DNA of 36,366 nt from Welwitschia mirabilis (Eukaryota; Gnetophyta; Gnetopsida; Welwitschiales): positions 202,671,462 through 202,707,827 of the forward strand of contig JBOZIK010000001.1 in the NCBI GenBank assembly GCA_051453625.1, in the 5' to 3' direction. The position numbers and the translations under genes are program-made. Position 1 is the stretch's first letter. Each line of letters starts with the position of its first letter. Shown here piece after piece: positions 1-10,399 of this stretch. The notes under the pieces were generated by a model. The model saw only the letters and a list, made by a program, of their open reading frames with translations. It had not been told where the DNA came from and searched no databases.

Positions 1-2295
1 ATATATTCCCTTTCATTGTCATAGACTAAGATGAGGGAAAGAGTTAAAGGACCTCTTAACATGCTTAGATTCTATGTTTCTAATCAATATTTTAGCCAAG
101 TGACTAGGAAGTTTACTATGATTTTAGGTACCCATGTTGTCTTACATTGTATTATTGTTTAAATAAATTTTACATCATATTTGCATTAGAGTCTTATTAG
201 GGTAAACAAATCTAATCCTCAAGAATCTATTTAGGCTAGGCACTTCTCCTCAGAAAATCCTAAGGCTCATAATATTAATGCATTATTTACTATAGTAAAT
301 TAAGTTTATATTACTTATAATTTTGTTTTATTTATTTATAATATAAATTCATAGTCAATTTATTTAGGTTTATTTTGGTAAATTAGTATGACTTCCTTTT
401 TCTTAGTTTAGTTAAAGTTTACTCCTTTTTTGTTTTTTAGTTAAGCAACTTAAGAAAGTTATAACTTATTTAATACTAAGTCAAATTTTATTAAATTTTT
501 TTATAGGGATAGAATTATAACGTTAAAAGTTTTAAAACAGTAATTTTTCTTAGACTAAAATAATTTCAAAATTTATTTTATAGAAATACCTCAAATTTAT
601 AAGCAGAAAACAGTAAGTAAAACATTTCTGCTTTTATACTTTATTGAGAGTTTTGGATAAAAATGGAGTAGTCCAACTTGTATATAATTAAATAAGCTTT
701 TCAAAAAGTATTTGTTCATAGAAAAACTCCAAGTAGATTAAAATTTGCACCCTTTTAGGGAAGAATATTAGTTTAGCACTTCTAAAACTTAGGTAGTTTT
801 TATAGATTAAAGTTTAAACCTATAAGATACATCTAGGTTAATTAAAATTTACTAAAATTAGTTTTCAAAGATAGCATAATTAGTATATTTTAAGGAAAGT
901 AAGTATCATTTTTTCTACATTTTTAAATAAATAATTATAAATTTTTAGATTTAATGTCTTCTAAAAGCTAAAAAAATTTTTAATTAATTTAAATAATTAT
1001 AGAAAATTATCTAATGCATGTGACAACTTATTTTAAATATTATATATGATTTATAGTTAAGTTTATTTTTATATTACTCTTATATAGTAATTATTAAAAT
1101 TTAGGCTCTTATTCTTTCTTTTCAAGCATAAACATTAAGGTTGTCTACTTAGTGTTTCTATAGGTGTGTAGCCTAATTAATTAGATTCATTCATACTTTT
1201 TAACAAATATAGATATATTTTACTTAACTTTATGTTTGATATAGATAATTAGCAATGATAAAGAGGGTTTTAGAAGTTGGTCTAGTTTCATACATGGAGC
1301 ATGTTTTTACAATAGAACTTAGACGTATTAATGTGTTTTATTTGAAAGAATTACTATAATGTAGAAAAATGAAGAGATGCTTTCTTTAATTTATTTTCAT
1401 TATTACATTTTAAAAATGTATGATTTTCCTTTATGTAAAACCAAAAAGATTCTTACACATTCTATTTTTCTTCTATATGATTATTTTCTTAAAATAAACC
1501 AATGGTAATTAGAATTATTTGTACTAGTTAAACAATCCACTAAATATCCACATAATTTATGCTTACATTTTTATGATGTATTCATTCAACTAAACTAAGA
1601 TAATCTTAATAATTATTCATCCCCATACTTGAATTGCATTATTTTATTTCCAAACCCTTATAAAAGTGGATTTGATAACCATTATCCTGACCTACCCATG
1701 CATTGACTTACTCTGACTTAATATCTCGAGCCCTTGATATTAAAGGATCATGTTGCATCATCTTGTAATACTTCAAGGAAGTGGGGGTTATTTGTAAGCA
1801 TGCATCCACCTCATGTACTACTTGTCACCTATATTGAGGATATATCAAGTTGACGTCTAAGCCTATAGAGTTGAGTATAGCCATGTTTGTATAGTCTAAA
1901 ATATGAAGTAGAACCAACTCACATCTAGAGAGTGGCAAGATATCGAGTTGGAATGCCATTAATAGGAGATGCAACCTCTTATTATATTAGTTAGGTACTA
2001 TCCTAAAACTTATCCATTATGTGTGATAAAACCAATTAACATCCCATCAACTTTGTACAAGATATTTTTATGTGATGAAAATAAAAGTTAAAAATAAATA
2101 TATGATACAATTTTGACATCGTTATTGTATGTAAATAAAAAGGGTCTATAATTAAGTAATAATTATGTTATCTAATTATTTTAAATATTATAATGTGTTA
2201 ATAGGGTCTAAATAGGATTTGATCCTAGGTTTTATTGTGCATGTTAGTCAATAATGCTTTAAAAAAATTATGGTTAGTTAGGGTAATTAAAGTTA
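1..2295. other. AT-rich non-coding DNA
   Basis: I see no open reading frame of note and no recognised protein domain on either strand. The stretch around 1640-2030 is slightly less AT-biased and could be degraded element sequence, but I cannot assign it. The segment ends in the LTR-like terminus at 2296-2305, so its right part may be a solo LTR whose left edge I could not find. Confidence 0.5.
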
Positions 2296-2305
2296 GGGTG
2301 TTACA
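2296..2305 (+). mobile_element. LTR 3'-terminus-like motif GGGTGTTACA
   Basis: The ten bases GGGTGTTACA are the typical 3' end of plant Ty3/gypsy LTRs, which begin TGTAACACCC. No matching start was found to the left, so this may be a degraded solo LTR. It abuts the left edge of the repeat at 2307, which suggests one element inserted against the end of another. Confidence 0.4.
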
Positions 2306-2306
2306 C

Positions 2307-3122
2307 TACAACACTAAACATCTAAAGGAAATAACTTTTACTTCTTATGAGAAAGGCATAATTCCAACTATATTTAATAATTGTACTTTCTAAAGCCTTT
2401 ATTTTAATAGAAGGATCTTTGTCCTATGCAATTAAATAATAAGATCTAATAAATACAAAAGGCTAATGGACTTGTCTCATAGAATGAAGTTGCAGGAGAG
2501 GTCATTCTTTTTCTCCTTAGTAGAAACTTCCTACTCCATCCTTTCCTCTAATGAGCCATGATGGATGAATGGAATTTTAATTACCATGGAAATTGTAAAG
2601 TCTAATACTCTTTTCAGTTACAAAGGGTAGTTTTTAATAATTAACTAAATTCAAGCATGAATGCCACTTGTTTCTTTTCATGATATCATCATGTAAAGAG
2701 CCACCTTAATTCAAAATGTTAGTTTTTACAATACACTGTCACCTTCTTAAAATTAACATTTAACATATAACAATAATATTTATTTGACACCTTAACTTTA
2801 AACTTATCTCATGTTAATTATTAACATCAGTAACCATTAAATTATATATGTTCTTTCTATCTTTTATATTCTTATATTTTAACACAAATACATTTAACCA
2901 AAATGTAATTCATTTCTAAAATTATAATTTCATTAATATTTATTACTCGCATGTTATAATTCTAATAACATCTTCACCTTTCTTATAATTTATTAACTAT
3001 CTTATTAAACCTTTTTTAATTAATCATTACCATGACTAATTCATAATATTACATGACACAAGCTTCAATCCAAAACCATGAAATCAACTAATCAAGCATG
3101 CCATAAAGCTAGGGATATTACA
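2307..3122 (-). mobile_element. LTR-like repeat A, copy 1
   Basis: This stretch is collinear with 9115-10089 in the same orientation. Shared blocks include AACAT-TAAAGGAAAT near the left edge, CTTACTTCTTATGA, AATGAAGTTGCA-GAGAGGT, and a right edge of the form CTAGGGxTxTTA. Read on the minus strand it starts TGTAATATCCC at 3122 and ends in a degraded form of TTTAGTGTTACA at about 2307, which fits LTR termini. A polypurine tract lies immediately outside its minus-strand start (3123-3136), which marks it as the 3' LTR of a minus-strand element. It contains no coding sequence. The family is probably Ty3/gypsy-like, judged from the termini only. Confidence 0.6.
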
Positions 3123-3136
3123 TCCTTTCCCTCTTA
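3123..3136 (-). other. Polypurine tract next to LTR-like repeat
   Basis: The minus strand reads TAAGAGGGAAAGGA directly before TGTAATATCCC. A purine run abutting a TG LTR start is where plus-strand DNA synthesis is primed in LTR retroelements. It supports calling 2307-3122 a 3' LTR on the minus strand. Confidence 0.55.
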
Positions 3137-3226
3137 AGAAGTTTCCTTTTGGAAAATATCATTAAACATCAATGAATAAACATATTAATTTTTTATTAAT
3201 TCAACTCACCATGGATCATATCCATA

Positions 3227-3238
3227 GCTCTGATACCA
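3227..3238 (-). other. tRNA-iMet primer-binding site
   Basis: The minus strand reads TGGTATCAGAGC, an exact 12-base match to the primer-binding site complementary to the 3' end of plant initiator methionine tRNA. On the minus strand it is preceded by TGTTACA and three bases, the standard LTR-end/PBS spacing. An LTR therefore should end at 3242 on the minus strand and extend rightward on the plus strand. Only about 90 bp separates this site from the polypurine tract, so the normal gag-pol interior is missing. Confidence 0.75.
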
Positions 3239-3241
3239 AAA

Positions 3242-5752
3242 TGTAACACACAAATCTACACACAAATTGCAGCCAAATTTTTTCTTTTTAATTAATTACA
3301 TGAAAAACCATTATAGCAGAATTAATTATCCTATAATTTAAATAATTTAAATATCTATTCTCAATTTCCCATAGGCTACATTTAGGAGAACTATATAACA
3401 ATATCTCACCTGATTAACATTATATTCTAACTTAAGAACATTTAGAAAACTTGACTAGAACCACACAATAAAGGTGTGAAGTCATAGTTGAATGTTTGAT
3501 TGACCCATACTAAGTAATCATGCTTATTGATCCTCATTTGAAGGAACTCAGACCACATGTAGTTCTATCTTGGACCTTATCTTTATCACCATTAATACAC
3601 ATAAGTTTTTGATAGGTTCAGGTGGTTTGCATTTATAAGTAAACAGGCTAATGAAATGCTAGATCTGATGAAATCATAACCTCCATATAAATCCATAGAA
3701 GATATTATATAATGTATATGTGTATAAAATATATAAAATAGCTAGTAAAATATTCTGTGAATCTCTAGTTTAATCATTTATTAAATACTATTATAAGGTC
3801 ATAACCTTACAAGTCTATAAATAAGTTAGTTTGACCACATATAGATCATGCAAATCGATCTTGTATAACACCACCATCTGGGCGTGTCCTTCACTAGATA
3901 ACTGCATGATCTCATCATGAAGATCATTCACATATATCATACCATTATCTGTAGATTGACTATATACAATTGTCTTCTCTATGAGGGCCATTCATCACTA
4001 GTTAAATCATGATCTCTAAGTGATGTAGTTGATCTCTCACTAATCAATCATCCACATCACATAAAACAAATTGATCATATTGCTTGCTCCTTAATGGATC
4101 CCAACATCCTCTAGGTAAATCATGACTCTCAATCATGAAGGTTGATCTCTTATCATACGTCATTCATATATATACCTTTCAGAAAAGTTGGGACATACTA
4201 AACTGCTCCTTTTATAATCAAATGTATAGTAAACATAGAGATAGATAATGTGTATCATATAAAATATTAAATCTATATTCTTGTATGTCACTAAGTTAAG
4301 GATATGTATTAATTAAGATCTAGTACAAATGAATGACAACTGAAGGCACAAACATAAGAATCTAATAAACAATATACTGTTTTCATATGTCACCACCATA
4401 GGTGCATTATGTTCATTATTACTTATCATTATTAAATCATTATCATATTAACTATTAATCTATCACACATACGCCTTTAAATCATTACTAGCTAATTAGG
4501 TTGATATTAGACTATAATTTAATCATCACCATAATTATCATTAGTTAGGTGTATTCCTTATTAGGTTATTAATTAAAGATAATTACCACCTCAGTGGTTA
4601 TTTCCAGTGATATTACACACATATACAAAACTTTCTAAGGTCCATGATACCATCATCACTATCATAATGATCAACATTAGTATCCAGTCTCATTATGTAC
4701 TCACATGTATTACTAATCATGATCAAGAATAAGAATAAAGACACGAAATTCTCAAGTATTTCATTAAATAATACAAACTTTCTATGTTTATTTCCATCTT
4801 CCACTGCCTCATTTTATGATCTATGAATTATCATTCCTACTGCTTCATTCAATGCATCTATGGGTTATCATAATAATTTAGTAGACTACTTATTTATTAT
4901 GTTCCACATCTATATTTGATGTTAGTAGATGATTATATAAACATGCATAATTTAATGCATCAAAATATTAGAGGATTTACAACTTAATAGGTTAATTTAA
5001 GAAGTCGATATAAGATAACACACTAAGTTAGACAAGTCATCACTAAATAATTAAAGTGACACAACCACTAGAAATATAGTTATTAAGCTTATAATGTCTT
5101 TAGTTAGAGTTTACTATAGTTACTCATCATTTTACTATAATTACTCATGGTTAAGGACAGTTAACTATTATATCCCAATTATCAATTATTTACACATGTA
5201 GCTATTTATTCTATCTAAATAGAATCCATTATGCTTTCGCTATACAACTTTGATATCTAGATTAATATAACTATGGACATAATAATCTATGAATTATAGT
5301 CCCATTATTCATTTTAGTTAACATAAAGATAGATCCATAGTATTATTTATTTATTGTCATAGTCATTAGGAACATAATATTATAATTCATCAGTCACTAG
5401 TTATCATCAATATTTGTGTAACTTGTATTCATACTCATTTCCCATTTCATATGGCTTTGATATCTTAAAGAAAAGATTAATTTAGTAATTATAGACACCA
5501 TCACTTATTAAGTTTACCATGCCTTACTTATTCTCATTATAATTAGGCCTTTAATCTATACTTTATCACTACATGAGACTCATGTTGTTAGGTTAATCAT
5601 TTTGCTCTAATGCTACTAAATATATTATTATATTACCATTAGATATGTGCCAAGATTGTTTAAATGAAATTCTTTGTTCATTAATAAAACCTTAGAATTG
5701 TATTACCTAATTTATGCATGAATAGTTTGGGTAAAGAATTAGGAGTTTCTAA
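3242..5752 (-). mobile_element. Probable LTR and AT-rich flank beyond the PBS
   Basis: The plus strand starts TGTAACAC at 3242, next to the primer-binding site, so a minus-strand LTR ends here. Its other edge is uncertain. GTGATATTACA ending at 4617 and GGATTATTACA ending at 6261 are both possible minus-strand TGTAATA starts. The sequence does not resemble the repeat at 2307-3122, so the two are not a matching LTR pair. Short ORFs inside, such as one at 4613-4804 on the minus strand, look like chance. No domain is seen. Confidence 0.4.
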
Positions 5753-6014
5753 CAAGATTCTAGTAGCTACCTATTATGTCCCTAGTTATTCTCTAATAAA
5801 TAATATCATTAATCAAAATCTTCATCAATTAAGNNNNNNNNNNNNNNNNNNNNNNNNNNNNNNNNNNNNNNNNNNNNNNNNNNNNNNNNNNNNNNNNNNN
5901 NNNNNNNNNNNNNNNNNNNNNNNNNNNNNNNNNCAAGATTCTAGTAGCTACATATTATGTCACTATTTATTCTCTAATAAATAATATCATTAATCAAAAT
6001 CTTCATCAATTAAG
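5753..6014. repeat. 81-bp direct repeat flanking an N gap
   Basis: The segments 5753-5833 and 5934-6014 are the same length and differ at about three bases (two C/A, one G/T). Both run from CAAGATTCTAGTAGCTAC to CTTCATCAATTAAG. The 100 Ns between them are a standard placeholder. This is either a real tandem repeat that could not be spanned, or the overlapping ends of two contigs (possibly two haplotypes) that were not merged. Confidence 0.9.
5834..5933. other. Assembly gap, 100 N
   Basis: A run of exactly 100 undetermined bases. A round 100 usually means the true gap size is unknown. An apparent reading frame crossing it (5718-5984) is an artefact of the gap. Confidence 0.99.
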
Positions 6015-6024
6015 AAATGCTTAC

Positions 6025-6027
<3 letters not shown>

Positions 6028-6055
<28 letters not shown>
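6028..6055. repeat. (TA)n microsatellite
   Basis: About 14 uninterrupted TA units follow TTACATT. Simple repeat with no coding context. Confidence 0.95.
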
Positions 6056-6058
<3 letters not shown>

Positions 6059-6308
6059 ATGCTATCTTCTATTGTCATATCATATGCAATATTGCTCATA
6101 TAAAGTTTACTAATCATGACTTATAAATTAATGTTTATAATATTAATATGACAACTTAAGAGATACATACTAAGTATAACATATTAATCATGCTAATAAA
6201 CAATCCCATCATTGATAAAGGTTTGGACCATAATAATAGGTATAAAAGTTGGATTATTACAAAGTAAGCCTCAAAACCTAATCTTTATTTACCCCTTTTT
6301 ATTTTAAT

Positions 6309-6352
6309 ATACCATATATCAATATATATATATATATATATTGATATGGTAT
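6309..6352. repeat. AT-rich near-perfect palindrome
   Basis: ATACCATATATCAATAT on the left is mirrored by ATATTGATATGGTAT on the right, with a 2-base AT difference, around a central (AT)n run. The sequence can fold into a long hairpin or cruciform. It may simply be a microsatellite grown inside a small inverted repeat. No flanking target duplication is evident. Confidence 0.8.
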
Positions 6353-6922
6353 TTATATATATTTAATTCCAAGCATATATATATTCCTAATTTTCTATCA
6401 CTATACTTTACGTTTTAACATCACATTTCTTAACATTTTCCCCTTGTACTAGCCATTACCCTTTACCTTTTATGATATCTTATGCTTTCAATCATTTTAT
6501 ATCATCGTCACCTTCATTTAAATCTTACCTTTTAATGTTTACTTCTATGCATTATTTTCATTTAGTAAAAAGTTTTCCATTTACTTATACAATTAGTCTT
6601 ACTTCTTTATAATTTCAAACTGCATATTATTATAACTTTATTTAAAATCATTATCTAAGGGTGTCAAATCTAATATTAGTAGGATAATATGCTACTAACA
6701 AGATATATATTTAATATACAAGTAAAACATATTTCAAAAGTGAAAAAAAATAAAAAGAAGCACACATTACATATATAATATATTTGTTTATCATAGGTTT
6801 CCACATGTTATTTTAAAATACTTTATTTTTCATCTTTTCTACCTTTACCTCCTATTATTACTATAACTAAGATATATTAAAGGTGAGAAGCCATATAATT
6901 TGTTTTCCAATACTCAATATTA
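6353..6922. other. AT-rich non-coding DNA
   Basis: No reading frame or domain recognised on either strand. Pyrimidine-rich stretches dominate the plus strand. Confidence 0.5.
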
Positions 6923-7054
6923 CCCTCACCTTTCATACATATGTATGAACCTTCTTCTTTGTTATATATGTCTATATATATCTAGACACACACACACACA
7001 CGCACAGAGACACCCTCACCTTTCATACATATGTATTAACATTCTTCTTTGTTT

Positions 7055-7086
<32 letters not shown>

Positions 7087-7105
7087 AACACACACAGAGA
7101 CACCC
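6923..7105. repeat. Tandem duplication of a 90-bp unit with (CA)n and (TA)n
   Basis: Unit 1 (6923-7012) and unit 2 (7013-7105) both start CCCTCACCTTTCATACATAT and end CACAGAGACACCC or close to it. Each holds a TA-rich run followed by a CA run. The units differ mainly in microsatellite length, which fits slippage after a tandem duplication. Confidence 0.9.
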
Positions 7106-7343
7106 ATCCTTATTACCTGTACTTAATATAATTTTTTATACAATATTTACTATTAGATTTACCTTTATAAAATATAATTTACTGTATAATTTTTACCATC
7201 TTATTTACCTTTACAAAACTTAATTCACTATGTCTTATGACCCTCTTTTTAGCCTTTCATCATTATACTTACCTTCTACTATATAATTTTCATTTTTCCT
7301 TTTAAATAAATGTGAGCTTAAAAAGTATTTTTATTTTGAAAAT

Positions 7344-8060
7344 GTGCAGGAGGTTCCCCACACCTCCCTGCTCCAATTTTTTTTTTTTTTTAAATTGAAT
7401 TCATTACATGGTGGACAAATGGAAAATCCTCCTCCCTCCACCTATCTCACATGTAGCCGTCTTAGCCTCCAAGACTTTCAACTCTCCCTTACCCTAGCTC
7501 CAATTGCTTATTGCTATAGTGTGGTTTTGTTTCTCACCTCAACTTCTCACAGCAGGTCTCCTTCGTTGGCGTCCACCCTTATAGCTTATGGCGTTATTGC
7601 TGTGCATCAACGCCCCTCCTTTTGGTGCATCATCAATGCTCATGGCACTCCTCCTCAGCCATTTCTCATCTGGGCACCCTCCTTCCTCGCCCATTACCAT
7701 ATTTTGGTGCTCAAACACCACCATTCATTCTTCCAGTAGGTTGTTCTCCTACTGCAGACCGCTTTTCTTAGGCCATTTCTGTATTTGGCTGCAACTGTTA
7801 AAAACCTTAATGACAATTGCAGGTTCATATCTTCGCATGAAGGTCGCCACAGAGGTGAAGGTCCTACTGGTTTTCTATGCATTTCCTTCTTTTCAGGTTA
7901 GGGTTTTTCCTATATGCATTTCAGTTACAGTTTGCTTGGGGAAAATGGTTGTTTTCACTCTTCTGATGACCTTTAGCCTCAGTGGTGGCCTCCTCTTTTA
8001 TTGACAACAGTAGAGACAAATAGCATCAGGCCCTTACAAGAAGCACTGCTTCAACATCGA
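7344..8060 (+). other. GC-richer patch with short overlapping ORFs, unassigned
   Basis: Base composition rises clearly against the flanks, with many CTCC, CCTC and GCC words on the plus strand. Plus-strand ORFs of 131 codons (7344-7739) and 138 codons (7588-8004) overlap in different frames, and shorter minus-strand frames overlap them. None matches a family I recognise. The plus-strand proteins are rich in Ser, Leu and His, as expected from translating pyrimidine-rich DNA. Splice-acceptor-like TTGCAGG occurs at 7817-7823 and GGTTAGGGTTTTTCC at 7896-7910. This could be the leader or U5 region of an LTR element, or a relic of a host gene's 5' end. I do not claim a protein. Confidence 0.4.
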
Positions 8061-9114
8061 TAACTTCAAACAACCTCTGAAATTATCGTTGTGATCTCTT
8101 TTGCCATTTTCTCAATGTCGTTTGTAGTTAAACGGTTTTCTATTTTTAGTTCTATTTCCTATAAATATTTACTTTAATGGCTAATACTCTATAATTAAAG
8201 TATCTTTGTTTAAAGTATTCTAGGCTTTTATTAAAGTTTACCTTTTGTGTTTCTAACCATGTTCACAGTCTAATGCATTTGACCTAATAATTCATTTACG
8301 TGCATAGCATATTTTGAGATTTTAGGCAGGCCAAATTAATGTTAAAAAACAATGGATAAATTAAACTTATTTAGAGTATTAACTAGTAAATACTTGTTTG
8401 GGATTTAATATTTATGAAACTGCTTTCATATAATATTATTTTCACTTTGCATTTCCAAACCCCATATTAAACTATGTGGATTATATGTTTTATACATATA
8501 GAATGTAGGATTTATTCTTTTATGAGATAGTCTAGGAGGTTATGTTATAATGCACCTAAAATGTCTCAATAAAATGAATGAATTCATAGGCCTCCTACTC
8601 TCTTCTAAACTTAACATTAGTTTCCCCACTAGCATTTGATTAATTGCTAAACTTTATAAATAATTAAGGAATATTCTGTATGAATACTAATTAAACATAT
8701 TTACAACACACATGTAATTGAAAATTTAGTATGGTTATTTATATTATTAATAATGATGTTCTTATGAATTGGTGTAAGATTGTTAGGAAACTTAAAAACA
8801 CGTCTAACTAAGGGTTAAGATTGTAAACCTCATATTCACATATCAAATTTTAAAGGGTAAATTATACTATTTAAATAACCTGTAAATACTCATACACTAA
8901 GAAACTTGGAGAGGTTTAACAATGGAACTTAAGAATCATAGAAGATAAGGTATAAATGTCTTATAGGTGTTCATGGCAATCAACTAATAATTTACAATTT
9001 TTATACATTTATCCAAAAATAATAGTTCTGGTATAAGGATATTTAACAAGAGTAATTTAGATTTAAATACATCTAAGCATATTCTATAATTATTTAATAA
9101 TGAAATCAAATATA
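8061..9114. other. AT-rich non-coding DNA
   Basis: Nothing recognised. No domain, RNA gene or clear repeat is seen. If 2307-3122 and 9115-10089 are the two LTRs of one element, this is part of its interior, but I see no gag or pol similarity and no good primer-binding site next to 9115. Confidence 0.5.
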
Positions 9115-10089
9115 TGATAATAAACATTTAAAGGAAATCACCTTTACTTCTTATGAAAAAAACATATTCCAACTATATTAAATAATTGTATTTTGTAGAC
9201 CCTTTATTTTAACAGAAGGATCTTTTTCCTATTAATTAAATAAGCTAATTACAACAATCATACCTATTTAATATTTAATAAAAAAGTCTAATAAAAAAAA
9301 TGATAATGAACTTATCTCATAGAATGAAGTTGCAAGAGAGGTTATCCTTCTTCTCCTTCGTAGTAGAAACTCCTTCCTTCATCATTTTCTTCATTGACTT
9401 GTGATGGATAAATGGAATTATCAATTGCTATGAAAATTGTAAAGTTTAATACTCTTCCAATTATAAAGAGAGATTATCCTTCTTCTCCTTCTCAATAGAA
9501 ACTCCTTCCTCCATCATTTTCTTCATTGAGCTGTGATGGATAAATGGAATTATCAATTGTTATGAAAACTGTAAAGTTTAATACTCTTCTAATTATAAAG
9601 GGTAGTTTTTAATGGTTAACTAAAGCATGCATGCCATTTGTCTCTTTGCATAGGGATCATCATATAAAGAGCCACCTTAATTCCCAACATGCCAATTTTT
9701 ACAAGACACTACTACCTTATTAACATTAACATATAACAACAATATTTATTTGATACCTTAACTTTAAACTTATTTCATTTTAATTATTAAAATTAATAAT
9801 ATTAAATAATACATGTATTTTTTATCTTTTATATTATTATATTTTATTTATTAACTATCGATAATTAATATTAACACAAATACATTTAACCAAAATGTAA
9901 TCCATTTCTAATATTATAATTCTGTTAGTACTTACTACTCATATGTTATAATTCTAATAAAGTATTCACCTTTCTTATAATTTCTTAACTACCTTATTAA
10001 ACATTATTTAACTAATCATTATCATAATAAATTCATCCACAATCATAAAATCAACCAACCAAGCACACCACAAAACTAGGGGTGTTATA
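9115..10089 (-). mobile_element. LTR-like repeat A, copy 2
   Basis: This is the second copy of the repeat at 2307-3122, in the same orientation, with many shared blocks over its whole length. It is about 150 bp longer because of an internal tandem duplication (9336-9467 and 9468-9600). The minus strand starts TATAACACCCCTAG at 10089, a decayed TGTAACACC-type LTR start. No polypurine tract is seen on its right side and no clear primer-binding site on its left. It could be a 5' LTR paired with copy 1, or an independent solo LTR. It directly adjoins the 3' remains of a LINE. Confidence 0.6.
9336..9600. repeat. 132-bp tandem duplication inside LTR repeat A copy 2
   Basis: 9336-9467 and 9468-9600 both run from GAGAG(G/A)TTATCCTTCTTCTCC to CTAATTATAAAG or a close variant. 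Copy 1 of the repeat has only one such unit (about 2495-2625), so the duplication arose after the two copies diverged. Confidence 0.85.
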
Positions 10090-10399
10090 TACTACTTCTA
10101 TTTTTTAAAATAAACTATCCTTTATTTCTTGTAGACTCTATCCACTATATACTCTTGGTATTGCAATCTCTTCTCATGCGATAATGTGGATTTTCACTCC
10201 CTCTGTCTATCCTTTATTAATGATGTTTAAAATAGTTTGTTAACAACAGCTTGAATTTTCTCTGTTAATACACTCATTGAAGTACTATACCTTGAAATAG
10301 TTACTATCATCATGATTGTTAGCATTATTCTTGCTTTACTTGATAGGAAAATTACATTCCAACAACTACATTTCTTTCCTATTCTCTAAACTACCTCCT

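Noticed and set aside
4613-4804. 63-codon minus-strand ORF
   Set aside because: Short, no family resemblance, in AT-rich sequence where such frames occur by chance.
7539-7882. Minus-strand ORFs of about 61-62 codons in the GC-richer patch
   Set aside because: They overlap plus-strand frames and each other. High GC lowers stop frequency in all frames, and no domain is recognised.
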